Source: Haliea sp. E1-2-M8 | Lineage (GTDB): Bacteria; Pseudomonadota; Gammaproteobacteria; Pseudomonadales; Halieaceae | DNA length: 64,000 nt | Direction of reading: 5' to 3' | Assembly (NCBI RefSeq): GCF_030649675.1 | Contig: NZ_JAUTDR010000002.1 | Span: 62,001-126,000 of the forward strand | In this document: positions 29,203 to 36,847 of the stretch, piece by piece | How the letters are laid out: every line of letters begins with the position of its first letter | How positions within the stretch are numbered: position 1 is the stretch's first letter | Made by a program: the position numbers and the translations under genes | The notes under the pieces: model-generated | Database searches by the model: none | What the model was told of the DNA's origin: nothing | Seen by the model: only the letters and a program-made list of their open reading frames with translations

Positions 29203-29560
29203 GCCACCGGATATCGGCATGATACGGGATTCTTTACCGCTTAGGTTCACTTGGTCAGTATCCCGAAGGCCGGGCAGTGGTGATTCATGCTCCCGGCCTC
29301 GGGGTGTTTCCCCCATGTCGCTCCGGGCCCGCCGTCTAGCTTTTTGTGTTGGTATTCGGCCTCCTCACGCTCAAAACGTTCTTGCGCTCGCACCCCAGTC
29401 TTCCTTTTTGCTTCAGCCACCGCTACAAGCCGGGTTTCGCGTCGGGCAATCTCAGCGGGAAGATCCACGCCTTCAGCAAACGGCACCTGATCTGCTTCCT
29501 CCGCCACTGCGGCGAGTGCTCTCACTTCCGGCTCGAGTTGTGCTTCAATCTTCTATGCTG
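29203..29560 (-). pseudogene. IS1182-like transposase fragment
   Basis: Central part of a DDE transposase in two frames. The first, read from about 29560 to 29320, encodes PAEIARRETRLVAVAEAK and ERFEREEAEYQHKK; after a frameshift near 29316 the reading continues with RDTDQVNLSGKESRIMP and ISGGGFEQ, both highly typical of IS1182-family enzymes. The N-terminal domain, the last catalytic segment and terminal repeats are missing. It ends abruptly at about 29202 where hlyD sequence begins. Confidence 0.8.
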
Positions 29561-30305
29561 CGATTATAAGATTCCCCATCATTGTATCCTGATCATTAAC
29601 TGTGGCCCTGATTATCCCACTTCGAGAGTGTGTGGTTAAGTCCGAAGGCTGCGAGGCCCTGTAGGATCGGGTCCGTAAAGCTGTGTGCGTGCAGCACGGC
29701 ATTCTTCTCCCGCAGCAGCCGCGAATATGCGCCTTCAGGTCGTCTTCCTGTAGCGCACCAAGTTCACTGTCCCGGGGGCACGGCGTTCAGGTGCTCGCGC
29801 AGCACGCGGTGGACGGCGGTCCGGTTGGCTTCCTGTCTCTATACAGCAGTTACATCCGAAACCTTCGCCTCAAGCCTCATGTCACGATAATATCAAAGCG
29901 TGTCACCCACAATGACCGGTTTGGAGCGCCCTCCGTTCCGAAATCAGGCACAGGCAACAGCGGTAACTTATTTTCACTAGATATGGCGGGGGCGGTTGCA
30001 GCCGAACGCCACAATCGTCGCTGAGCGATGCTCGCGGACCATCGGTGCCAAACTCTGCCGATTGATGATCGACTCAGACTGTCGGCTTTCTTTACAGTTC
30101 CTTATTTAGCCCAATCCCCCAGCACCTCTTATCGGAAATAACGTGCTAATAAATAAAAATAATCTCCAGTTTGGCCTTGATTTTGCTACGTTTAGGTTGC
30201 CCGCATGAGCGTGAGTACAATTTTGCTGGAACAGGCGGGTGGAAAGAGTCTCGCATCTATTATCGCTCTTTCCCAACATTCTCAAACAAATTGGAGAAGC
30301 GTCTC
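29561..30305. other. Non-coding/degenerate stretch in inserted block
   Basis: About 745 bp without a supportable gene. Short open frames exist on both strands but none shows a start with ribosome site or a recognisable domain. A minus-strand reading at about 29640-29840 gives protein-like text interrupted by a stop, perhaps another decayed gene. The 30050-30290 part is AT-richer than its surroundings and should contain the promoter of the VWA protein gene. Confidence 0.5.
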
Positions 30306-31121
30306 ATGACTTTATTCAGAAGACTTTTAGCCCCGCTGCTTGTCGGACTTGCTGCGACACTGGCAACCGTGTCGTCGGCATGGGCAGCGCCCTTTCAACT
30401 AGGCTTCGCCCTCGACGGATCGGGAAGCGTGTCCACATCTAACTACAACCTACTAAGGTCCGGCCTGAGCAACGCAATGGCTGCCATTCCGGCAGACGGG
30501 ACCATCGAGATCACGGTGGTGACTTACGGCAGCTCCGTAAGCACCGTGGTTTCCCCCACCATCCTGACCGCTGCCAGCCTGCAAGGTATTCAAGTCAACA
30601 TCGTAAACCATACTAAAGCGGGTGGAGGAACCAATACCGCCGCAGCGATTGACTCGTTGACCGCCCTGATGACGGGGTCTTCGGTATTTCAGGAACCAGA
30701 TGTCACGTCAATAATCAATCTGGCGACTGACGGTTTTCCAAATAGTCAATCAGCGGCCGAAGCCTCAGCGCAAGCCGCTGCCGCGGCCGGGATCGACGCG
30801 CTCTCCATTGAGGCCATAGGGTCCGGGGTGGCAAGCCAAAGTGCGCTCAGCAATCTGTCTCAGATTGCATTTCCCGATCCGGTATCGATTTTGGGCGTCA
30901 ACACAACCAATATCCCTAACCCGCTCAACGGCAGTTTTGTGGTACCCATCAGCGATTTCAACTCACTGGAACCGGTTATTTTGGCCAAGGTGATCGCTTC
31001 GGTAACCCCCAACCCTGATCCGACACGCGTGCCCGTGCCCGGCACACTGCCGCTGTTCTTGATCGGAACGTTGATCGCCGCGTTGCGTTCAGGCAGGATG
31101 ACCGTGAGAGCAGCGGTCTGA
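30306..31121 (+). CDS. Secreted VWA-like protein with PEP-CTERM-like tail
   Basis: About 271 residues; ATG at 30306 has GGAGAAG 9 nt upstream. A signal peptide (cleavage near AWAAPF) precedes a von Willebrand A-like domain (DUF1194-like) with the MIDAS-type motif DGSGSVS, a later Thr/Asp context GGGTNTAAAID and TDGFPNS. The C-terminus has VPVPGTLPLFLIGTLIAALRSGR: a VPxPG motif, one hydrophobic helix and basic residues, the layout of PEP-CTERM sorting signals processed by exosortase. It lies in the foreign block and is closed by its own terminator. Its ligand is unknown; adhesion or extracellular matrix roles are possible. Confidence 0.75.
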   Translation: MTLFRRLLAPLLVGLAATLATVSSAWAAPFQLGFALDGSGSVSTSNYNLLRSGLSNAMAAIPADGTIEITVVTYGSSVSTVVSPTILTAASLQGIQVNIVNHTKAGGGTNTAAAIDSLTALMTGSSVFQEPDVTSIINLATDGFPNSQSAAEASAQAAAAAGIDALSIEAIGSGVASQSALSNLSQIAFPDPVSILGVNTTNIPNPLNGSFVVPISDFNSLEPVILAKVIASVTPNPDPTRVPVPGTLPLFLIGTLIAALRSGRMTVRAAV

Positions 31122-31130
31122 AACGCCAGA

Positions 31131-31157
31131 AGTGTTGCCCGCAAGGGCAACACTTTT
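31131..31157 (+). terminator. Rho-independent terminator after VWA gene
   Basis: Perfect 10-bp arms AGTGTTGCCC / GGGCAACACT around a GCAA loop, followed by TTTT, 9 bp after the stop codon. Confidence 0.9.
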
Positions 31158-31249
31158 CCCGCCTCCCTGCCTGCAGGCTCGTAGAGTTTGCGGGACAGTC
31201 AGGCTCTCGCCTCGTTTACCTTATTCAATCCCTCATGGGAGATGCCAAC

Positions 31250-31612
31250 GTGAAAACCGTTCTTCTCAGAATCCTATGCCTGACTGCCTTGATCGGCGCA
31301 GCTCCAGCAACCTTTTCTGCCGAATCTTACAATGGGCGGATGCCGGCGGAATGCGTTTTGAAGGATCGAAGTTCAGAGGTGGCACTGGTAATCTGCACTC
31401 CGGAAGCCGGAGACTCGATCTGGCGTGAAGCTGGCCAAGCCGCCTGTGGCACAGACCTCATGTGTAACGTATGGATATGGAACGGTGAAGAAAAGGCTCC
31501 CGACGCTGCACCCGCAACCGACACCGATTTGGGAGAGCAGTATACCGGCACGGCGGTCGCGGTATGGGTCAATGACTCGCAAACGCTGATCGCGCTCAGG
31601 CGCGTCCGGTAA
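31250..31612 (+). CDS. Small secreted protein, unknown
   Basis: About 120 residues starting at GTG 31250 with GGGAGA 7-8 nt before (an ATG at 31235 is less well placed). A signal peptide (cleavage near TFSAES) leads to a short mature protein with four cysteines (AECVLK, ICTPEA, AACGTDLMCNVW), probably two disulfides, and a possible beta-strand C-terminus. I do not recognise the family. It sits in the inserted block after the VWA gene and is followed by its own terminator. Confidence 0.65.
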   Translation: MKTVLLRILCLTALIGAAPATFSAESYNGRMPAECVLKDRSSEVALVICTPEAGDSIWREAGQAACGTDLMCNVWIWNGEEKAPDAAPATDTDLGEQYTGTAVAVWVNDSQTLIALRRVR

Positions 31613-31660
31613 TCGGCCAGGTTCTCTTTTTTCCACTGGTCCGGACAAAAAGCATGAAAT

Positions 31661-31684
31661 GGCCGCCTGATGGCGGCCTTTCTA
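31661..31684 (+). terminator. Rho-independent terminator after small secreted gene
   Basis: GGCCGCC and GGCGGCC arms with a TGAT loop followed by TTTCT, 49 bp past the stop codon. It abuts the start of direct repeat copy B. Confidence 0.8.
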
Positions 31685-31689
31685 TGCTG

Positions 31690-31791
31690 ATGCATCCGTG
31701 CCAGCAGCGGGGCCAGGGAGAACAGCGCCGGCCGCAGACTCAGGTCCAGCAATACCAGCAATACCAGCAATACAATCAAGCCGACACGTAT
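31690..31791 (-). pseudogene. MFS transporter 5' remnant (copy B)
   Basis: About 33 codons matching the start of the MFS gene at 29014: LIVLLVLLVLLDLSLRPA and FSLAPLLAR. The start codon position reads ATA instead of GTG, a small in-frame repeat has expanded the Leu-rich stretch, and similarity stops at the edge of the inserted block. Non-functional. Confidence 0.85.
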
Positions 31792-31868
31792 TAACTGTGC
31801 TCCGCGAGTTGCATGGCGATCTAGTCCTCGATGAGGGAACGTGCGATAACGTTGCTTGCAGGCTGCAG
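31693..31868. repeat. Direct repeat copy B, part 1
   Basis: Matches 28925-29096 (MFS start and hlyD end) at high but imperfect identity. The second part of copy B is at 32393-32505 within hlyD. Confidence 0.85.
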
Positions 31869-33119
31869 CAGGTATTGCAGCAGGGTGCGAGTGCCGGTGC
31901 TGACCAGCACTTCCGCGGGCATACCCGGGAGCAGGCGAACATGGGGCATGCGCGCCAGACTGGCAGGATCCACCTCCACCTGCGCCAGGTAGTAGGGCGC
32001 GCCGCCGGACTCCCGCACCAGCCGGTCCGCGGAAAGATTTATGATCGTCCCCTCGGCAACCAGGGTAGTCGCGCTCTTGAACGCGCTGAACCGGATCCGC
32101 GCGTGATCGCCGGCGCGAACCCGATCTATATCCTGCGGTGCAATTTCCGCTTCGATTATCAGCTGTAGCTGCTCGGGCACAATATCCATCAGCGCCGTTC
32201 CCGGCCGTATCACACCACCGACGGTGTGCACTGCCAGGCCGAGCACGACGCCGCTTACCGGAGCCCGGATGACGCCGCGAGCCAGGCGGTCTTCCAGCGC
32301 GCGCAGACGCTCGCCGAGATCGTAGAGCTTGGCTTGCACTGTCTCCAGCTCATTCACGATCTCGGTGTGCCGATGGCGGTCCAGCTGGATAATCTGCAGC
32401 CGGGTCTCACCGATGCGGATCTCGTTGCCGGCAATTCGCGACAGGGCCTCCGCGTTCTCGCCCACCAGGCTGGCCCGCTCCCGCTCCAACTCAGTCAAAC
32501 GCTGTTTGCCGGTAAAGCCCTGTTCCTGCAGGCGCCGCAGATCGCGCATCTCGGTGTCGAAGGATTCCAGCAAACGCGCGTTGCTTTCGCGCACCGCCCG
32601 AATGCCGTCGCTTTGGGAACTGAGTTGCTCTATGCGCTGCTCCAGCACTTCGCGCTCGCCGGCGGTCGCCTCGCGACGGGCATTGAACACCGCGTTCTGG
32701 CCGGCGATGGCCGCGTCCACGCGCGAATCCTGCATTGCAGTGAATTCAGGCGGATAGACTACCGCATCGAGGTCATCCCGCTCCGCCAGCAGGCGCGCCT
32801 CCAGGGCCTGGAGGCTGACATACTGGCCCCGCAGCATGGAACGCTCCGCCTCCAGTTGCGTGGTATCCAACCGCACCAGCGGGTCGCCGGCGCGAACGGT
32901 ACTGCCTTCAGCCACCAGGATCTCCTCGACGATCCCCCCCTCCAGGTGCTGCAGGGTCTTGCGGGAGTCCTTGACCGTGACCACACCCGGCGCCAGGGCC
33001 GCGCTCTCCAGCGGCGCCAGGCTGGCCCAGCCGCCGAAAACCACAAAGGTAACAAACACAACCAGCATACCAATCATGCGGTAGCGGCGATCAGAGCTCT
33101 CGGGAACCGCGCTGTTCAT
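31821..33119 (-). CDS. HlyD-family periplasmic adaptor of type I secretion
   Basis: A 432-residue membrane-fusion protein: N-terminal helix (about 15-38), a lipoyl half GVVTVKDSRKTLQHLEGGIVEEIL, a long coiled-coil hairpin (about 95-275), and the second lipoyl half VIRAPVSGVVLGLAVHTVGGVI. It links the ABC exporter to an outer-membrane TolC. The start overlaps the ABC gene stop by four bases (ATGA). The C-terminus stops at SLIED on a TAG; copy A shows the ancestral frame continued for ten more residues, so this gene carries a late nonsense mutation. Function is probably retained because only the extreme tail is lost. Confidence 0.9.
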   Translation of the reverse strand: MNSAVPESSDRRYRMIGMLVVFVTFVVFGGWASLAPLESAALAPGVVTVKDSRKTLQHLEGGIVEEILVAEGSTVRAGDPLVRLDTTQLEAERSMLRGQYVSLQALEARLLAERDDLDAVVYPPEFTAMQDSRVDAAIAGQNAVFNARREATAGEREVLEQRIEQLSSQSDGIRAVRESNARLLESFDTEMRDLRRLQEQGFTGKQRLTELERERASLVGENAEALSRIAGNEIRIGETRLQIIQLDRHRHTEIVNELETVQAKLYDLGERLRALEDRLARGVIRAPVSGVVLGLAVHTVGGVIRPGTALMDIVPEQLQLIIEAEIAPQDIDRVRAGDHARIRFSAFKSATTLVAEGTIINLSADRLVRESGGAPYYLAQVEVDPASLARMPHVRLLPGMPAEVLVSTGTRTLLQYLLQPASNVIARSLIED

Positions 33120-34843
33120 GGCGCAGCCGCTCCCGCTTGACGCTTGGCCTGGGCCTGCTTGCGTCCCGCTTCCATCTGCTGCAGCACCTCGGCCTTGGGC
33201 CCATAGGCGACGATAGCGCCCTCCCGCATCACCAGTAACTTGTCCACCGCCGCCAGGATGGTATTGCGATGGGAAATCACAACGATAGTTGCGCCGCGCC
33301 GTTTTTCTGCCTGCAGGGCGGCAATCAGCGCGCGCTCGCCCTCGTCATCCAGGTTGGAGTTGGGCTCATCCAGCACCAGCAACTGGGGGCTACCGTAGAG
33401 CGCGCGGGCGAGAGCCACGCGCTGGCGCTGCCCCGCCGAGAGAGCGCTGCCGGCATCGCCGATATCCATGTCGTAGCCCAGTGGCAGGCGCAGGATGGCC
33501 TCATGCACACTGGCCAGTTTGGCCGCCGCTACGACGCTGGCCGGATCCACTTCGCCGAAGCGGGCGATATTGGCGCTGACTGTGCCCTCAAACAGCTCCA
33601 CGTCCTGCGGTAGATACCCTACATGCGGGCCCAACTCGGCACGGTCCCAGCTGAACACCTCGGCCCCGTCGAGCCGCATCTTGCCGGAGGTCGTCGGCCA
33701 GATCCCCAGCATGGTGCGCACCAGTGAAGTCTTGCCGGAGGCGCTGGGGCCGATAATGGCGACGGCGTCGCCCCGCTCGATGCGGAAGTTGGCATTGCGC
33801 ACCACCATTACGCGCTTGCCGGGCGGGGCAATGGAGACGTTCTCCGCGGTGATAACGCCCTCCGGCGCGGGCAGCGACATGCGTTCGCGGCGCGGAGGGA
33901 TGCGCTGCAGCGCCCCCTGCAGGCGCCGGTACTGCAGGCGCGCCTGCACCCACTGGCGCCAGCCGCCGATCAGCTGGTCAACAGGCGCCAGCGCGCGCCC
34001 CAGCAGGATTGAGCCCGCGATCATGACCCCGGGAGTGATGCGCTGTTCAATCACCAGCCAGGCACCCAGCCCCAGCACCAGCGACTGCACCGCCAGGCGG
34101 AAAACCCTTGAAATGGACCCCAGCATGGCGCCGCGACCGGCGGCCCGACCGTGGGCGGAGAGCAGGGTGTAGTGGCGCTGCCGCCAGTGGCGCCGGATGT
34201 CACCGAGCATGCCCATGGACTCCACCACCTCGGCATTGCGCAGATTGCGGGCGACAAAGGCGTTGCTGTCCGCGGTCGCGTCGCTGACTTCCTGCAGGGG
34301 CTGCCGGCTAACCCGGGCATTGAGCAGCGCCAGCACTACCAGTACTACGGCGGATAGCAGCCCCGCCAGCCCGAACAATGGGTGCAGGAGGTACATGACG
34401 AAGAGGTAGACAGGCAACCAGGGAACATCGAACAGCGCATTGGGACCCGGGCTGGCCAGATACTGGCGCAGGCCCGCGAGATCTCCCAGCGCCTGGCCCT
34501 GGGCTGAACGACCACCGGTGTACAGCGCCTCCCGGAAGGAGACATCGAACACCCGGTCATCCAGCGCCAGCTCCAGCCGCAATCCCAACTTCAATAAAAT
34601 CTGCGAGCGAACCCATTCCAACGCGCCGATGGTGACGAACAGGAACAGCACCACCAGGGTCAGCATCACCAGAGTCGGCACGCTGGCGCTGGTTATTACC
34701 CGGTCGTACACCTGCAGCATGTAGATTGCGGGCGCCAACAGCAGCAGGTTGATACACAGGCTGAACACACCCAGCGCCAGCAGGGAGGGACGGAAGCTTG
34801 CCAGCGCCTGGTACAGCTCGGAGCTTGGGCGGGAAGTCGTCAC
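33116..34843 (-). CDS. Type I secretion ABC transporter (PrtD/HasD type)
   Basis: A 575-residue fused permease-ATPase. About five or six membrane helices occupy residues 20-300. The nucleotide-binding domain has Walker A GPSASGKTS, signature LSAGQRQRVALARAL, Walker B LLVLDEPNSNLDD and switch His VISHRN. No N-terminal C39 peptidase domain, so the substrate should carry a C-terminal signal, as RTX proteins do. Start is GTG at 34843. It lies between hlyD and the RTX protein gene (42-bp gap), which is its likely cargo. Confidence 0.93.
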   Translation of the reverse strand: MTTSRPSSELYQALASFRPSLLALGVFSLCINLLLLAPAIYMLQVYDRVITSASVPTLVMLTLVVLFLFVTIGALEWVRSQILLKLGLRLELALDDRVFDVSFREALYTGGRSAQGQALGDLAGLRQYLASPGPNALFDVPWLPVYLFVMYLLHPLFGLAGLLSAVVLVVLALLNARVSRQPLQEVSDATADSNAFVARNLRNAEVVESMGMLGDIRRHWRQRHYTLLSAHGRAAGRGAMLGSISRVFRLAVQSLVLGLGAWLVIEQRITPGVMIAGSILLGRALAPVDQLIGGWRQWVQARLQYRRLQGALQRIPPRRERMSLPAPEGVITAENVSIAPPGKRVMVVRNANFRIERGDAVAIIGPSASGKTSLVRTMLGIWPTTSGKMRLDGAEVFSWDRAELGPHVGYLPQDVELFEGTVSANIARFGEVDPASVVAAAKLASVHEAILRLPLGYDMDIGDAGSALSAGQRQRVALARALYGSPQLLVLDEPNSNLDDEGERALIAALQAEKRRGATIVVISHRNTILAAVDKLLVMREGAIVAYGPKAEVLQQMEAGRKQAQAKRQAGAAAP

Positions 34844-34885
34844 ATCAACTGGAAACCGGAGTCAGGCCCCGCAAGGCAAGGTACC

Positions 34886-36799
34886 TCACCCTGGCTGCTG
34901 TGAGAGATCAATAAACTCATCGTTCAACCAGAAGTCATATTGGCTTTCTTCAAAGATGAAGATCCCCGTGCCACCATCAGCTGCGAGCGGATTATACAGG
35001 TCGGTGACATCGTTGAGTCCGAGGCTGCCAGCGAAGTCAAGCCGGACGAAAAACGCCATGTCAGTGTCCAGATCAAATCCACCATTGCGGTCGGCATCGA
35101 TGTAGGCAATAAACTCCTCGCCGTCGATGTTTGAATACTCGACATGCATCGCGCGGTAAACCAGGTTGTCGGGGTCGCTGTTGTCGAGAAAGAAATCACT
35201 GGTGTCCTCCTGCGACGGTTCAGCAGCCAATAGTCGATCCAGGAGATAGCTAGAGTCCATACTGGTGAAAAGGATCTCCTCCACCGCGACCTCGGTACCC
35301 GCTACCGTTGTGCCCACGCCCTCGGCGTCGACAATTTCACGGGTATCTGGACCACCGTCACCGACGACAAAATCAGTGAGGCCCAGGGCGGTGAGATCGA
35401 ACTTGTCCTGGCCGCCGATCGGCCCCTCGGCAGGTTTATTGCCAAAGATAACCGGCTGCAGTCGAAGGTTCTCAAATATGTCGTAGGTCCCGCTCTGTGA
35501 CTGGTCTGCTGAGCGGTACACTAGTTCATAGGCACCATCAAAGAAACTGTCCTGATTTAAAATGAAAACTGGTTGATCGAGATATTGCCGGTCGGTAATC
35601 ACCGCCGTCGACTGCTCAACCGTGAATACAACGCTACCGACGCCCATTGCACCGCCGACATCTTCAATGCTGAAGAATTCCTGATCGCTGCCAAAGGACA
35701 TGGAGGCTTCGAGCAGCGGTTCCCCCTGATTACCTGTCTGCTGCCCTACCCCCAGACTCAGAGATCCAGACTGTGGGTCCAGCATGATGTCGTCGAGCGA
35801 AAACGCCAGCAGGTCCTCTCCCACTGTAAAGTCGGTGATGACATTGGTACCGTTCTCACCGTCGGAAACCCCAAACCCGGTATTGACGCTGGGAACACCC
35901 TCCTCGCCAACGCCTATTTCGTAGTCATTGGCGAAGACAAAGCGGTCTCCGTCGGCGCCGCCAGTCAATTCATGATTGCCGCTGCTGCCAAATAGCAGGT
36001 CGTTGCCGGCCCCGCCGTCGAGCGTGCTGGTCCCAAAGTTAGAGCTTTCACCGCCGTAGAGGATGTCATTGCCCGCGCCGCTTGCCAGGATATCGTCCCC
36101 GAATCCACCAAATATGGCATCACGGCCGGAGCCACCGGTTACACGCGCGTTGTCAAAACCCCCGAGGAAGGAATTGGTACCTTCGCCCAGAATGTAAGTG
36201 TTGCTTCCATAGTAAGACAGACTCTGAAATCCCGGATTGCCTCTGATGGCGGAGTCGCCATCATTGCCAATGACCGTGAAGCCTGAGAATGGAGCACTTT
36301 CAATACTGTCTCCGAACGCTACTGCTTCGAGCTGCACGTCCAGAGATTTGGCGCCAATTCCAGAATAATCGAACACACGCACGGTGCTGTCGAAGGTCAG
36401 GATCTCTTCCACCGAGTTCATAACCGTTCCATCGGAAATGGAAAACCAGGGAAATCCGAAAAACGCCACAGTCTCGGGAGTGAAGGCAAGGGTTTCAAAA
36501 CCTGAGATGGCCGCAGGAGCGTCCTGTTGCAAACTTACCGAGAAGGTATCAAAGGCACCGATGGTAATGCGACTACCAGGCAGGCCCAGGCCGAGGACGG
36601 TGAGCCCGCCAGCGCCCACCTGGGGATCAAAGTTTGGCAGCCCTTGCTGTGTGACACCGGACACATCCAGACTGTCGATCTGGTAGCTCTGGCCCAGCAG
36701 TGCGGTCAGGGACGCCGAGAGCGCCGCCAGATCCAGGTTCTCGGTAATGCTCAGACCTACCGAGCCAAAGGCGGATTCAGAGAGCTTTAACGATGCCAT
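34886..36799 (-). CDS. RTX-type secreted protein, type I secretion substrate
   Basis: A 637-residue acidic protein without signal peptide. Residues about 215-290 hold hemolysin-type calcium-binding nonapeptides (GGSGRDAIFGGFGDDILA, GAGNDILYGG, GGAGNDLLFG), followed by GADGDRFVFAND and further beta-rich, Asp-rich segments. The N-terminal 200 residues are low-homology beta structure. Secretion by the adjacent ABC/HlyD pair is strongly suggested by position. No protease, lipase or adenylate cyclase motif was seen, so a structural or adhesive function is more likely. Confidence 0.85.
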   Translation of the reverse strand: MASLKLSESAFGSVGLSITENLDLAALSASLTALLGQSYQIDSLDVSGVTQQGLPNFDPQVGAGGLTVLGLGLPGSRITIGAFDTFSVSLQQDAPAAISGFETLAFTPETVAFFGFPWFSISDGTVMNSVEEILTFDSTVRVFDYSGIGAKSLDVQLEAVAFGDSIESAPFSGFTVIGNDGDSAIRGNPGFQSLSYYGSNTYILGEGTNSFLGGFDNARVTGGSGRDAIFGGFGDDILASGAGNDILYGGESSNFGTSTLDGGAGNDLLFGSSGNHELTGGADGDRFVFANDYEIGVGEEGVPSVNTGFGVSDGENGTNVITDFTVGEDLLAFSLDDIMLDPQSGSLSLGVGQQTGNQGEPLLEASMSFGSDQEFFSIEDVGGAMGVGSVVFTVEQSTAVITDRQYLDQPVFILNQDSFFDGAYELVYRSADQSQSGTYDIFENLRLQPVIFGNKPAEGPIGGQDKFDLTALGLTDFVVGDGGPDTREIVDAEGVGTTVAGTEVAVEEILFTSMDSSYLLDRLLAAEPSQEDTSDFFLDNSDPDNLVYRAMHVEYSNIDGEEFIAYIDADRNGGFDLDTDMAFFVRLDFAGSLGLNDVTDLYNPLAADGGTGIFIFEESQYDFWLNDEFIDLSQQPG

Positions 36800-36847
36800 A
36801 TGTCTGTCCTGTCAATACTGTTGTTGATCGGGTAGCCGTCAGTCGCG

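Noticed and set aside
29630-30024. Possible small plus-strand genes in the inserted block
   Set aside because: Overlapping frames in several phases, no ribosome site, no recognisable protein; treated as decayed sequence.
31131-31700. Integron attC sites at the ends of the inserted genes
   Set aside because: The hairpins are simple terminators with T-runs; the attC core motifs (RYYYAAC/GTTRRRY) and bulged arms were not seen, and no integrase is present.
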